Shown in pieces: positions 1 through 11,080 of a stretch of 64,000 nucleotides of DNA. Every line of letters begins with the position of its first letter. The stretch's first letter is position 1. Origin of the DNA: Proteles cristata cristata (Eukaryota; Chordata; Mammalia; Carnivora; Hyaenidae); the NCBI GenBank assembly GCA_017311185.1, contig JAESUZ010000457.1, forward strand, positions 1 through 64,000, in the 5' to 3' direction. A program made the translations under genes and the position numbers. A model generated the notes under the pieces. It saw only the letters and a program-made list of their open reading frames with translations. It searched no databases and was not told the DNA's origin.

Positions 1-168
1 GCGGTTCGTGGGTTCGAGCCCCGCGTCGGGCTCTGTGCTGACTGCCAGCTCGGAGCCTGGAGCCTGTTTCAGTCTGTGACTCCCTCTCCCTCTGACCCTC
101 CCCTGCTCACGCTGTCTCTCTCTCTCTCCTAGAAATAAATAAAACATTAAAAAATTTTTTTTAAAAAG
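1..168 (+). mobile_element. Can-SINE, young subtype, cut by window edge
   Basis: tRNA-derived SINE mobilised in trans by L1. The window opens inside the tRNA-like head: the B-box-like 'GGTTCGAGCCC' of its internal pol III promoter is present, while the A box lies outside the window. A CT-rich middle follows, then TAG at 130-132 directly before AAATAAATAAA and an A/T-rich tail. The TAG-before-AATAAA variant marks the youngest subtype seen here. Confidence 0.93.
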
Positions 169-957
169 AATGACAAGGTAGCATGCTGTCAACCCACATA
201 ACATGCTGGGAAGAAATTCTTTATACCACTTTGAAACACAAGGAGTTTCATCCGCATGTTCTTTTCTGTTGTTGGATTTCTCCATAGGGTCTATGATCTG
301 GAGGCCTTTCCTCTCTATCATATACAAATCCACTTTGTTCTCTGCAATTCCCTAGCCAATCATGTTTCTTGGCTCTTTCAATTTTCATGCAAATCAGAAT
401 TCTAGAGGTCTCCAGGTACCTATACCTGTGTGTCCACACCATTGCATCTTCATTGGAGACCACAAAACAAACAAAAAATCCACCAGAACAGATGCAAAAC
501 TCCCAATGAAATATAACTGGTTAAGCAAATGGACTATTCTGTGTGTTTGTGCATGTACCTGCATCCGTGTGTTATGAGGATTAGAGCCTTAAAATTCCCA
601 TCCTCATTTTTAAGTGGGTCGGAGAATACTGGAGCCTCCTCTGGAGAATATTCTCCTTCTATGCCTGCAGATTCCATGTGGGATGGTCAGCAGAAGCACA
701 GTAACCAATATCAAAATAACAAAATACCACAATACCTCTATACATTGTGAATGCCCAATTACCATTTGTGAATACCATCTTACAGCCAGAATCCAGAAAT
801 TATCAAGGATAATGCACGAAGAAACAGCTGCTCTCCAAAATAATTAATATATTATGTGTCTACAAAAGAGTTATGGAAACTCATATAATCTCTCATAGAA
901 GGGCTTTCAATGATACCTGTTGCCCTGATGGTTTTGTGTACAAAATTGTTCCTTGGA
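169..957. other. No gene seen; unassigned sequence
   Basis: AT-rich unique-looking DNA. The small open frames here (about 70-77 codons) show no recognisable domain and lack any supporting splice context. No repeat family was assigned. Confidence 0.5.
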
Positions 958-974
958 AGTTCAGGCATGTTTTA

Positions 975-1202
975 TTTATTGATTAAAAAAAATTTTTTTT
1001 TTGCTTATTTCTTTTTGAGATAGAGAGAGACAGAGCACAAGCAGGGGAGGGGCAGAGAGAGAGGGAGACACAGAATCTGAAACAGGCTCCAGGCTCTGAG
1101 CTGTTAGCACAGAACTTGATGCGGGGCTCGAACTCACGAACCACGAGATCATGACCTAAGCTAAAGCCAGACACTTAATTGACTGAGCCACCCAGGCACC
1201 TC
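975..1202 (-). mobile_element. Can-SINE, older subtype
   Basis: Read on the minus strand it has the full tRNA-like head, a CT-rich body and a T-rich (A tail on minus) end. A 17-bp target-site duplication 'agttcaggcatgtttta' flanks it at 958-974 and 1203-1219, so both insertion boundaries are known to the base. Confidence 0.95.
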
Positions 1203-1219
1203 AGTTCAGGCATGTTTTA

Positions 1220-1868
1220 GTTTCTCTTGGCTGATCAACGGCATTCATGTCTTTTGCTGGGAGAGACAAGTACATATGATTGGAGCATTTCACAAATTCA
1301 ATTTCATATAACTACCAAACTACCAAGTAGTTTCTGCTAGGTTCTGCAGGCTCCTTTTGAAGCACAGGGTTTCTCTTGCTATTGCCTACCCAAATCCTAT
1401 ACTCTTGTACAGGTGTTCGACCCATATTTACAGCAGGCATGGGGGCCAAGGGGGAGGGGAAGTGGCTGGATTACCCCTTTTCTATTGGGGATATTTGAGG
1501 GTGAGTAAAAATTCACATCTGAGGGAGACTGCTTTGGGTCATATGATGATAGTCTTGGAGTCAGACTTCTAGAAAAAGAAGATCAAAGAATGCAGGGCCA
1601 AATATGCCCATGGATGATGGCCTTAGTGGACAGCGGAGGCACTGAGTCATTGACTTTGTCTGGGCTCTCATGTCTCCCAAGGTGATGCTAGGTAGGCATT
1701 AATATTTTTAGGGCCTGGGGCAAGAAGACAAATGGAGGCTCACATTCTTTATGTCTGAATTTTTTAAGATTATAAATCAATACTACAAACTGTGTTCTAC
1801 TCTCCTACCAAGACAAACTGTGTTCTATTCTCCTTCCAAGGACTTGTAAGGCCAGGTTTCCATTTAAA
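1220..1868. other. No gene seen; unassigned sequence
   Basis: Mixed-composition sequence between two SINEs. Open frames are short and unrelated to any family I recognise. I see no repeat or regulatory structure. Confidence 0.45.
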
Positions 1869-1882
1869 ATTTTCAGACTCTT

Positions 1883-2103
1883 GGGGCATCTGGGTGGCTC
1901 AGTTGGTTAAGCATCCGACATTGGCTCAAGTCATGATCTCACGCCCTGTGGGTTTGAGCCCCACGTTGGGCTCTGCTGACAGCTCAGAGCCTAGAGCCTG
2001 CTTAGGATTCTGTGTCTTCCTCTCTCTCTGCCTTTCCCCTGTTCATGCTCTGTCTCTCTCTTGCTCTCTCAAAAATAAATAAACATTTAAAAAATTTAAA
2101 AAA
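1883..2103 (+). mobile_element. Can-SINE, older subtype
   Basis: Complete head-to-tail copy ending in AAAAATAAATAAACATTT. The duplicated target 'tttcagactctt' lies at 1871-1882 and 2104-2115. The tail has CTCAAAAATAAA rather than the CTAG form. Confidence 0.94.
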
Positions 2104-2115
2104 TTTCAGACTCTT

Positions 2116-2985
2116 CAGTATTCTGTGCTAAATGGGGCACATGGGGCATCCAAATCCTACCCCATGACTTGTGACCCTTCTCTTCTCTCTTGCTCTAGGA
2201 CACCCCAGTACAATTGTCATCTTGAATTCCTTCCATGAAAATGTGAGGGCTATGCCACCAGGCGTGGGGCATGTATGCAGGGATTCCAGAGTGCTGTGCA
2301 TCTGGAACAAGAAAGGAAGGGAAATGCAGGGTCCAGGTTGGCATAACTCTTGCCTCCATGAACCCCTCCTTCCATGGAGAGTGATGAGGCTGAGTGGGAT
2401 GAAGTGCCTAGCCCAGGGCAGGGGCCTCTCTAGCCTAGGTCTTAGAACAGGTTGGGTCATATTAGGGCCCATTAAAGAATACACAAAGTTTCCACTACTG
2501 GTTTGATTTTCTTCGATCCTCACCTGGATTTGGTATGCAGAGGTGTAAGGTTCAGTCCCAAGTGGCCCTAGTTACACTACTGGGGAAGAGAGACAGGCTT
2601 AGATTCAATAGCCTGAAGGCATTCTAATTACTCTCTAGCTCTTAATTCCAGTTTAAGAGGTCTTACTCTCTCCTTAAAAGTATTCTGGCTATTATACTCC
2701 TTCCTCCGCCATCTCTTCTCCTTTGGCTCTTCTAAAACACTATAGCCCCTAACTCTGCATCGGCCATGTTGCACTCCTCCTCTGATCCTGTGTCAATCCT
2801 AAGCCAACTGCCTTTCCCCTGACAGCATCATCATCTTTGAGGTCAAAACACACCAAGTAAGCATTGAAAAACACTTCATCCCTGTGTCTGAGATCAAGCC
2901 CCCAAATGCACACTTATTTTGGGCCTGGGGATATATTGTGACCTTCTCCAATCAACTTCCACTGACCTTGAGTTAATGCAGATAA
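2116..2985. other. No gene seen; unassigned sequence
   Basis: Two overlapping open frames of 111 and 131 codons on opposite strands lie at 2128-2523. Neither carries a recognisable domain, and the mirrored pair is typical of chance in GC-balanced DNA. The remainder is featureless. Confidence 0.45.
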
Positions 2986-2999
2986 TAGGACACTGGAGA

Positions 3000-3222
3000 G
3001 GGGCGCCTGGGTGGCTTAGTCAGTTAACCGTCTGACTTTCACTTAGGTCATGATCTCGCGGTTCATGGGTTCAAGCCCCACATCAGGCTCTGTGCTGACT
3101 GCCAGCTCAGAGCCTGGAGCCTATTTCAGAGTCTGTATCTCCCTCTCTCTCTGACCCTCCCCTGCTCACGCTGTCTCTCTCTCTCTCTCTCCTAGAAATA
3201 AATAAAAATATTAAAAAAAAAG
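3000..3222 (+). mobile_element. Can-SINE, young subtype
   Basis: Full-length copy with a CTCCTAG-AAATAAATAAA tail junction (TAG at 3193-3195). A 14-bp TSD 'taggacactggaga' lies at 2986-2999 and 3223-3236. Its few differences from the other young copies agree with recent insertion. Confidence 0.95.
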
Positions 3223-3236
3223 TAGGACACTGGAGA

Positions 3237-3628
3237 ACATGCCTTAGAATCACCCCAAAGCTGATTATCTTGGCAAAACAAGGTCTCCATCTCTTTGGAT
3301 GTCTGTAATAGGTCTCCAGCAAAAAAGAAGACTAGAGGTTAATCCTTTTATCTCCCTGAAAACCTTATCCTCTTGCTTATTACTCTAGAAGACTAAAACA
3401 TGTTTTTGTGAAAACCAGGAAAGATAGTTTATGTCTGCTTCAATGCTGGGCCAAATCATCCTTCTCCTAGTCTCCACTGGCCTAACCCAAATGGTAGGGT
3501 CCAAATATAACAGAGCTAATGCTCCATTACTGTGGGCGATCCAGTTGGCACATGGCACTTGGATTTTCAAAGGGCTTTTACCCGTATATCCCCATTTTAT
3601 CTGCCTGTTAGGGCATCTTACGTTACAG
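3237..3628. other. No gene seen; unassigned sequence
   Basis: Unique-looking DNA between SINEs. The open frame of 121 codons that begins at 3431 runs into the TATC microsatellite and is not a credible gene. Confidence 0.5.
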
Positions 3629-3637
3629 GGCACTTCT

Positions 3638-3667
3638 TTTTTTTTTTTAATTTTTGAAGTTTTTATC

Positions 3668-3709
<42 letters not shown>

Positions 3710-3919
3710 GTATCTATCTATCTATCTATTTTTGAGAGAAAGAGACAGAAAGAGAGAGAGAGATCGATCAGGGGAGAGGCAGAGAGAGAATCCTAAGCAG
3801 GCTCCACACTGTCAGTACAGAGCCGGATACAGGGCTCAAACACACATCATCAGACCATGACCTGAGCGGAAAACAAGAGTCAGATGCTTAATTGACTGAG
3901 CCACCCAGGCACCCCAAAT
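3638..3919 (-). mobile_element. Can-SINE with expanded tail microsatellite
   Basis: Minus-strand SINE whose A-rich tail has grown a TATC tetranucleotide run. Short target duplication 'ggcacttct' at 3629-3637 and 3920-3928. The body is diverged, consistent with an older copy. Confidence 0.9.
3669..3729. repeat. (TATC)n tetranucleotide microsatellite
   Basis: About 15 units with a single interruption (TATG near 3707-3710). It lies inside the tail of a SINE, a usual birthplace of microsatellites. It is likely length-variable between individuals. Confidence 0.97.
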
Positions 3920-3968
3920 GGCACTTCTATGTACAAATGTGAGACTCCCCTACAGCTGGAAGCTTCTG

Positions 3969-4190
3969 TTTTTTTTTTTTAATGTTTATTTAATTTTGAG
4001 AGATAAAGGTAGAGAGCAAGCAGGGAAGGGGCAGAGAGAAAGGGAGGCAGAATCCCAAACAGGGTCTGTGCTGCCAGCACAGAACCTAATGTGGGGCTTG
4101 AGCTCACAACCATAAGATCATGACCTGAACCAAAATCAAGAGAAGATGCTTAACCAACAATGCTTAACTGACGCTTAACCAGGTGCCCTG
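3969..4190 (-). mobile_element. Can-SINE, diverged
   Basis: Minus-strand copy with a T-run at its left end. The head is partly rearranged: the 'atgcttaac' motif occurs more than once near 4147-4175, which suggests a small internal duplication. Confidence 0.85.
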
Positions 4191-4196
4191 ATTCTT

Positions 4197-4391
4197 CTTT
4201 TTTTTTTTTTTTAAGTTTATTTATTTATTTTGAGATAGAGAGGGAAAGAGAGCACATGTGTGAGTGGGTGAGGAGTGGAGAGAGAGGAAAAGAGAGAATC
4301 CCAAGCAGACTCCACACTGCAGAGCCCCATGAGGGGCTCAAATCCACTAATCTCAAGATCATGACCTGAGCCAAAACCAAGGTTTTCTCCA
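4197..4391 (-). mobile_element. Can-SINE, head-truncated
   Basis: Third minus-strand SINE in a row. A long T-run opens it; the tRNA-like head is incomplete at the right-hand side, and the normal 'GAGCCACCCAGG' end is missing. Confidence 0.82.
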
Positions 4392-6026
4392 GAAACCAAA
4401 GGCTTATTCTCATTTAGGGCTAGAGTGTTTCCTTTTCTTTCCTGCTCCCTGTCTCTGATTAATTTCTATCCCCTTTATTAGTTCACAGAGGTGTACAAAG
4501 AGCACAGAGAGAAGTCAAATCATTCAGTTGGCAGACATGTGCATGATTTCTGGGTTGCACCTATGTATGTATTTTGTACAACTCCAATTTAGAAACAAAG
4601 CAAAGCAAAGCAAAACCCAATCTTTTGCAGACTCCTCTTCCTGCTTTCCTACCTGTTTTTCTGAACTCAGAAATACCTGTCTGCAAAAAAGTACAAAAAA
4701 GAAGCACTCATTCTTGGTTTCTTTCTCTGAAATGCAGCTCTGAATGTTGAATGCTGACTTTCCACTTAACATTCCGTTCCTCTGAAGTCCCTGCTCCCCT
4801 CTGCTAATGAAGGCACCAGGCTTGAAACCTTGCTTGACTCGGCACATCAATCACTGCATGGTTTTGCAGAGTCTTCTGGCTGAAAGGGCTGTCATCTCCC
4901 TTCCCATTCTCCACAACCACTCAGACCTTGGGCCGAGGCAGACTTAATGGTTTCAGCAGCTCCCTAATGTCTGTGCGTTCCCGCCGTCTGTGTCTGCTCC
5001 ATTTCATGGGGCAGGAGCATGCCACACCAAAGGGACTGTCCGCTTCCAGCTTTCTGCTTCCCTGCTCACAATAGTTTTTAGAATTGAATATCCATATTTC
5101 CTGGTTAGGTATTCAGGGTCCCTTTTTGATCTGTTTCCAACCCAATTTTCTAATCTCAGCAGTGACATGTGTGCTCCCTCCAGAGCACAGATCTCAGAGA
5201 TTCCACCCTGAGGGGAGACAGAGAACATTCCTGACTAGCATCCCCCTACCCTGGGTATTTTTCCAGGCATGCTGTCACTCCCCACCACATTGCCCAACCT
5301 AGACCCGCGAGTTGAAAGTGGCCCAAATTGGCAATCTCAGGCAAGTGAGACTCTGAAGCCACATCAAGCACGGTGCACTGATACCAACAATAAGGATTTG
5401 CCTCACTTTGACCCCGCTCCCATATCTGTCAAGTGGGAGAACTCTGGCATGCTATCTCTACACTGTTTCCCAGGGCTATCTCTTGAGATTGGGCTTCAGG
5501 TACCCCAGTGGGGGCTGGCTTGGTAACAAACCAGTTAGTGGCTGCCTTTTCTTCTCACTTCCAAACTTACCAACAGCATCCCTCTTACCTACCAAAAAAC
5601 TATTTGTACTTGAATCCTCATCTCAGGGTCTGGGTACCCACATCTGGTGTGGACACCAGGAGAATCATGAACAATCATGGATGGATGCAAACATGAACAC
5701 ACACGCACACACATACATATACACATTTGCTAAATAACACACTTTAAGGATTGCTTTCCCTCCCCTCTCTTCTGTCCCTACTTTTCTACTGGTGTTCCCT
5801 GAGAGCACCTCCCAGTAAATGGCCAGTCCTGAAATTCCTGTTTCTGAGGCTGGTTCCCTGCTTCTCTAGAGAATCCTGCTCAACTGGTACTGAATTTACA
5901 ATTAATGGGAACATTTTTGTCAATATAAAATCCAGGAAAAAAATTCATAAACATATTTTGAATAAACGTTGTGTGCCCCAGCCAACAACCACTATCCTTT
6001 GTGAGTATAACTAACATTATCCAGTT
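4392..6026. other. No gene seen; unassigned sequence
   Basis: 1.6 kb of non-repetitive-looking sequence. The largest open frames are near 108-109 codons and have no domain I recognise. A CA/TA-rich patch at about 5697-5726 is the only simple-sequence structure. Confidence 0.45.
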
Positions 6027-6043
6027 AAGAGTAATGAAAAAAA

Positions 6044-6238
6044 GGGGCATTTGGTTAAGCCACTGACTTTTCGGCTCAGTTCATGAGCTCACAGTTCATG
6101 AGACTGAGTCGGGATGGGGCTCTGTGCTGATAGCATGGAGCCTGCCTAGGATTCTATCTCTCTGCCCCTCCCCTACTCATTCTCATTCTCTCTCTCTCAT
6201 TCTCTCTCTCTCTCTCTCAAAATAAATAAAACTTTAAA
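6044..6238 (+). mobile_element. Can-SINE, internally shortened
   Basis: The head lacks several bases after the first G-rich block, and the CT-rich middle is extended. TSD 'aagagtaatgaa' at 6027-6038 and 6239-6250. Confidence 0.92.
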
Positions 6239-6250
6239 AAGAGTAATGAA

Positions 6251-6639
6251 CAACTTATTTTTAAATTGCTGCAAAATTCCAACAATTGAAAGACTTGTTA
6301 CAGGGGATATGATTTTTATTAATACAAAATCCTTCCTTCTTTTTTTCCAAAATAAATTCAAAGACTAAGAGGTGTCACCAAATTATTTATCCTCTCAAGA
6401 TATCCATACACTTTGGTCTGGCTCTGCTACCATCTGACCACAATGAACGCTTTTAAGAAACTCCTATTCTTTTCACCATAATCCCTTGCGTTTTTCCCCA
6501 TGGTCACTAGCCATTAACCCTGCAATATAAATGGGCCCTTGAATCAGTGAGGAGCTTTTATGTTATAACAGAAAATCCAATTCAAATTTATTTAAAAATA
6601 AGCAGTAATATCTCCTTACAGATTACTCATTAGCTGCAT
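6251..6639. other. No gene seen; AT-rich unassigned sequence
   Basis: AT-rich DNA without open frames of note and without a repeat I can name. Confidence 0.4.
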
Positions 6640-7045
6640 AAGAAATGATAGTAACTGTACAGTGGAGAAACTACATAAGACCTCGACTTGGTGATCAAAG
6701 TTAAGATTCCCAGTGAGGGTGGACAGATGCTACATTCATCCTGACCTGATGCCCTGGGAATACAACAATCTCAGTTATAGCATATTCCAACAGAAGGTGT
6801 GGAATCGGAATCCAGACATAAGGAACATCACATGCACCCCCAACTGAGGGATACTAGATAAAAACCCAGATTCTGTGCAAATATCAATGTCATGCAAGAC
6901 AAAGAAAGGCTGAAAAGTTATTCCAGGTTAAAAAGACCTGAACCTCTGGAAAAAAAACAAAAAACAAAAAACATGATCTTTGATTGGAGAAAGAAACAAG
7001 CAATAGAGGACATTATTGAGAACATTTAAAAATTAATATCTGTAG

Positions 7046-7233
7046 GGGTACCTAGGTGGCTCAGTTGGCTAAATGTCCAACTCTGGCTCTCGTCATGATC
7101 TTGGGGTTTGTGAGTTCAGGCCCTGTGTCGGGCTCCATGCTAAGTGTGGAGCCTGCTTGATTTCTCTCTCTCCCTCTCTCTCTGCCTCTCCTCAATCACA
7201 CTTTCTCTCTCTCAAATAAATGGGGGAAAAAAT
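7046..7233 (+). mobile_element. Can-SINE, older subtype
   Basis: Diverged copy ('GGTACCTAGGTGGCTCAG' head) with a shortened CT-rich middle. TSD 'tatctgtag' at 7037-7045 and 7237-7245. Confidence 0.9.
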
Positions 7234-7333
7234 GAGTATCTGTAGTTTTGATCAATGACTAAGCCTCAGTCTTGGATGATAGGACTTTAGGAATGAAGAG
7301 AACACCCCTGCTACTAAAAAGGACATACATAAG

Positions 7334-7546
7334 GGGACCCTGAGTGGCTCAGTTGGTTAAGTGTCCGACTTCAGCTCGGGTCATGATCTTGGGGTTCATA
7401 AGTTTGACCCTCACATCAGGCTCTGTGCTGAAAGCTTGGAGCCTGGAGCCTGCTTTAGATTCTGTGTCTCCCTTTCTCTCTGCCCCTCCTCTACTCATGC
7501 TTTTTCTTTCTCAAAAAAAAAAAAATCTTTTTAAATTAAAAAATGG
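7334..7546 (+). mobile_element. Can-SINE, older subtype
   Basis: Complete copy whose tail lost the usual AATAAATAAA and is a plain A-run. TSD 'catacataag' at 7324-7333 and 7547-7556. Confidence 0.93.
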
Positions 7547-7700
7547 CATACATAAGTAGAAATGGTAAAGGTGTATCCAACCTTCCCTCAACTGGTATAG
7601 CTGAAGGGGCAGAAAGGTATAAATCAGTGAATCTGCATAAATGGTAAAAGGGGTCGTCTGAACTCTCCTTGCAACTTTTTAGGAAGTTTGGCATCATTTC

Positions 7701-8074
7701 AAAATTTAAACATAAAAATCATTAGGTAGACCAAGTGATTAAGGGAGGACTGAAGTCCCACTTCCTGAGGTATAGGCCAGTCCAGTGGCTCCATTGTTTC
7801 GATGAGGCCCTGTTTCCCTGGCTTTCTTCTGCCTCCAGGTTCTGGCTTCCTGGGGACAGTGCTGTCCATGCTCAGTGTGCCCTGTGGTGAAAAGACAGTA
7901 GTAGCTCTTGTCTTCACAGTCCCACACCATATATCTAGAGACAGGTCAGCTCCCTCAGAAGGGTGAATGAGGATCTTCTTTCCCCAAAATGCTTCTCTCA
8001 AGTTTGAGAAACACGGTTTGCTCTCACACAAAATCTAATTGGGATGAGACATCAACCCTGGCATTTAAGACATG
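7701..8074. other. No gene seen; unassigned sequence
   Basis: A minus-strand frame of 110 codons begins here but shows no domain or conserved motif. No repeat was assigned. Confidence 0.4.
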
Positions 8075-8089
8075 AAGTACAATCTCTTT

Positions 8090-8311
8090 TTTATTTTTTT
8101 TTAATGTTTATTTATCTCTAGGAGAGAGAGAGAGAGAGACAGCGTGAGCAGGGGAGGGTCAGAGAGAGAGGGAGTCACAGACCGAAACAGGCTCCAGGCT
8201 CTGAGGCGGCAGTCAGCACAGAGCCCGACGCGGGGCCCGAACCCACGAACCGTGAGACCACGACCTAAGCGAAAGCCGGACACCCAACCGACTAAGCCAC
8301 CCAGGCGCCCC
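8090..8311 (-). mobile_element. Can-SINE, young subtype, CpG-rich
   Basis: Minus-strand full copy with many CpGs retained and the young CTCCTAG-AAATAAATAAA junction (CTAGGAG on plus near 8118-8124). A 15-bp TSD 'aagtacaatctcttt' at 8075-8089 and 8312-8326. Confidence 0.96.
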
Positions 8312-8399
8312 AAGTACAATCTCTTTGATGTAGCGTATACTACAAATTCTTCCCCAATCTGACTCAAACTCCCATTTCTGGCTCCTTCCATGAGCTCAC

Positions 8400-8740
8400 C
8401 CTCAACTGCCACACCTTTGTATCTCTGTAACAGTATCTCTGTTTAAAACACTCTCTACCACTCAAGACTCAACCCAAGGATCACCTCCTCCTGTGCAACC
8501 TTCCCTGGTGCCCCCCCATTAAGCCTTCCCTTCTCGGGGTGCCACAGCCTCCCATGACATTATAATTCTGTGTTTCTATTGGTCACCCACAGGGCCTTGC
8601 ATGTTCTCTAACATTTAGAGTGTGCCTGGCATATCTATAAAACATGGTTAAGCACATACCATCTGCCCTGCTGACACCATGCTTCCTTGGCCTAGTGAAA
8701 ATCTGTGGAATGAATTCCTGAGTGAATCTGTGATAGAACT
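8400..8740 (+). mobile_element. L2 (LINE-2) remnant
   Basis: The text 'caaggatcacctcctcctg' followed by 'ccttccctggtg' and a later 'cagggccttgcatg' matches the well-known coding end and 3' portion of L2 as I know it. It is highly diverged, with no open frame left. Edges are uncertain. Confidence 0.65.
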
Positions 8741-9469
8741 TAAAATGGCACTAGACACTAAAGAAGTCACTAAAGTAAAATGTTATTCAATAAAATACAT
8801 CTTAATTAGAATATTTTACTCTGTGAAAGAAAATTACCCTGTTATTCAAGCCACATGGAACCACTGAGAAACTCACAATTTAGCTAGTACGTGGAAAGTG
8901 CATATGTTCTAATTTCCTGTTTTTCTGTGAGAGGCCACTGTCCCAGCCTGGGTCAGGCAAAGCACAGTTTGTGGCCTGGCACTTCAGTAGCCCTGGCTCA
9001 GAGAAAAGACCATCTTTATTTTGCACGGGTAAGTGGGGAAACCTCAGAAAAGCCACACTGCATAAATATTACATCACCAAACAGGGGAACAACCACACTC
9101 AGCAACCATCCTGGAGGCCCAGCTTGGTGTAGGTTCCTGTCGTAAAACTTAGTTCAGCTCTTTGGGCACCAGTGTGCCTCATGCCAGACATGCAGACACT
9201 TCAGGCTGCTGATGCTGCCCTTTCCTGGGGCCACAAAAATGCTTCACAGCTTAGAAAGCAGGCTGGCTCACCCAGCTGGCTGACATTTTCAGAACAATTC
9301 TGGACCTATGGTCCAGGAAGGTCTAAATAAGCCCCCCTGGACTCATCCCTCATTTTTAGTCAAATCGTGGCTCTCAAAAATCTCCCACTACAAAGAAACC
9401 TGGAGGACACCACCTTAACCAGCCAGCAGAGTTACCTGCCATGTGTGCCTCCGGATATCAGGCACTGGG
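8741..9469. other. No gene seen; unassigned sequence
   Basis: Unique-looking DNA. The 84-codon frame at 8891-9145 has no recognised domain. No repeat was assigned. Confidence 0.4.
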
Positions 9470-10065
9470 GAGGACACATTACTTCTGTAGCATTCCCACC
9501 AAAAGCACATGACCTGATTTTATCTGTGAGGAACATCAGACATGCTAGACTGAAGGTCATTGTACAAAAACAGCAGGCCTGAACTCTTCAAAAATGTCAA
9601 GGACTTGAAAGACAAAGAAAGGCTGAGCATCCATTTCAGATTGAAAGATTCAAAAAAGAAATGACAGCTAAATGCAATGCACAATACTGGACTGGATGCT
9701 GAGTCTAAAAAATTAAAAATAAAACTACTGTAAATTGCATTCTTGAGATGATTGGGAAACTGCAATATAAACTGTAGATTAAAGTATTACATCAGTGTTA
9801 AATGTCCTGAATTTGACAACTGTACTATGGTAACATAAGAAAATATCCTGGTTTTTAAGAAGTAAACACTGAAGTATTGGAGGACCTGGATGGCTCAGTT
9901 TGTTAAGTGCACAATTCTTGATCTCAGCTCAGGTCTTGAGTTCAAGCCCCACATTGGGCTCCATGCTAGGCATGAAGCCTGCTGAAAACCAAACAAAACA
10001 CACTGAAGTACAAGAAATACTAAGACATGATGCATGTAGCTTCTTCCCAAAACATTTAGAAAAAG

Positions 10066-10066
<1 letters not shown>
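9470..10066 (+). mobile_element. Old interspersed repeat, copy 2 (family not named)
   Basis: Second, more complete copy of the repeat seen at 6.6-7.7 kb, in the same orientation and sharing the 'gaaagacaaagaaaggctga' core at about 9608-9627. It contains a truncated SINE and ends at a TG microsatellite. Family name left open. Confidence 0.55.
9877..9999 (+). mobile_element. Can-SINE, head only
   Basis: Short copy holding the tRNA-like head and the 'GAAGCCTGCT' region; the CT-rich middle and AATAAA tail are replaced by 'AAAACCAAACAAAACA'. TSD 'acactgaagta' at 9866-9876 and 10000-10010 shows this short form inserted as such. Confidence 0.85.

Positions 10067-10113
<47 letters not shown>
10067..10113. 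repeat. (TG)n dinucleotide microsatellite
   Basis: Uninterrupted run of about 23 TG units; likely polymorphic. It produces low-complexity open frames (Cys-Val or Thr-His) on both strands that are not genes. Confidence 0.98.
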
Positions 10114-10115
<2 letters not shown>

Positions 10116-10178
10116 GGCAAATGTGATATGTTACCAAATGAATGGCATACTTATTTTTTTTTTGAGTTTGCAACATTT

Positions 10179-10372
10179 TTTTAAGTTTACTTATTTTGAG
10201 AGAGATACAGATGATGTGAGCGTGAAGGCACAAAGAGAGAGGGAAACAGAGAATGCCAAGCAGGCTCCACATGGAGCCTGATGTGGGGCTCAAATCCACA
10301 AAACCATGAGATCATGACCTGAGCTGAAATCAAGAGTTGGATACCTAACCGATTGAGCCACCCAGGTGCCCC
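10179..10372 (-). mobile_element. Can-SINE, older subtype
   Basis: Minus-strand copy with TSD 'tgcaacattt' at 10169-10178 and 10373-10382. Part of the middle region is lost ('ggctccacatggagcctg'). Confidence 0.92.
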
Positions 10373-10382
10373 TGCAACATTT

Positions 10383-10693
10383 ATTAAGTATGAAATTGCT
10401 TCAAATTTTAAAAACAGACTTCACTGTCTCATTATACAAAATAGAATAAAACAAGATTCTCAGTGACAGTTTAATGTTTTTGCACATTAAAGATCTCTAT
10501 GCAACATTGGGAAATGTGTAATTACACAGAGAAGTCAAGAGAAAACTTTATTCCATCACTTGTACAAAATAATTTTAGTCTGGCAGCAAATTTGACATTA
10601 GTGTTTTTAGAGGTTTGAGGTTTGATATAAAATGTATTTGTGGCTGTATGTCTTGTTAATTTGTTATGCAGTATTTAAGATCCACAACAAAGC
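10383..10693. other. No gene seen; AT-rich unassigned sequence
   Basis: AT-rich DNA with no notable frame or repeat assigned. Confidence 0.4.
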
Positions 10694-10902
10694 TTTTTTT
10701 TTTAATGTTTTATTTATTTCTGAGAGAGAGACAGCATGAGCAGGGGAGGGTAAGAGAGAGAGACACAGAATCTGAAGCAGGTTCAAGGCTCTGAGCTAGC
10801 TGTGAGCACAGAGCCCGATGTGGGGCTCGAACCCACAAACCATGAGATCATGACCTGAGCTGAAGTCGGGCACTTAACCAACTGAGCCACCCAGGCACGC
10901 CC
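10694..10902 (-). mobile_element. Can-SINE, intermediate subtype
   Basis: On the minus strand the tail junction is CTCTCAG-AAATAAATAAA, that is, CAG in place of the older CAA and the younger CTAG. No convincing target duplication was found. Confidence 0.9.
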
Positions 10903-11080
10903 AAGGTTTAAAGATAGTACCACACACTTCTGTACTCACAACCCCTTTGAATTCCTCACTCATCATAGCCCCTTTTATACCTCAGGAGTTCCAAAAATTC
11001 TACACTCGGTGTTCATCAGTCCCACATATTTCTTTATATGTTTGCTACATGTGTATGTATGTGTATCTTTCCACTGCATT

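Larger units (their letters stand above)
6640..7700 (+). mobile_element. Old interspersed repeat, copy 1 (family not named)
   Basis: Excluding the two inserted SINEs, this stretch shares the order of motifs with 9470-10066, including 'gacaaagaaaggctga' and a following run of purine-rich segments. I recognise it as an old eutherian dispersed repeat but cannot name it with confidence. Boundaries are approximate. Two SINEs with clear TSDs split it, so it predates them. Confidence 0.5.

Noticed and set aside
2128..2523. 131-codon minus and 111-codon plus frames
   Set aside because: Mirror-image frames over the same bases, with no recognisable protein.
3431..3860. Frames with Ile-Tyr-Leu-Ser repeats
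   Set aside because: Translation of the TATC microsatellite and antisense SINE.
9929..10299. Frames with Thr-His and Cys-Val repeats
   Set aside because: Translation of the TG microsatellite.
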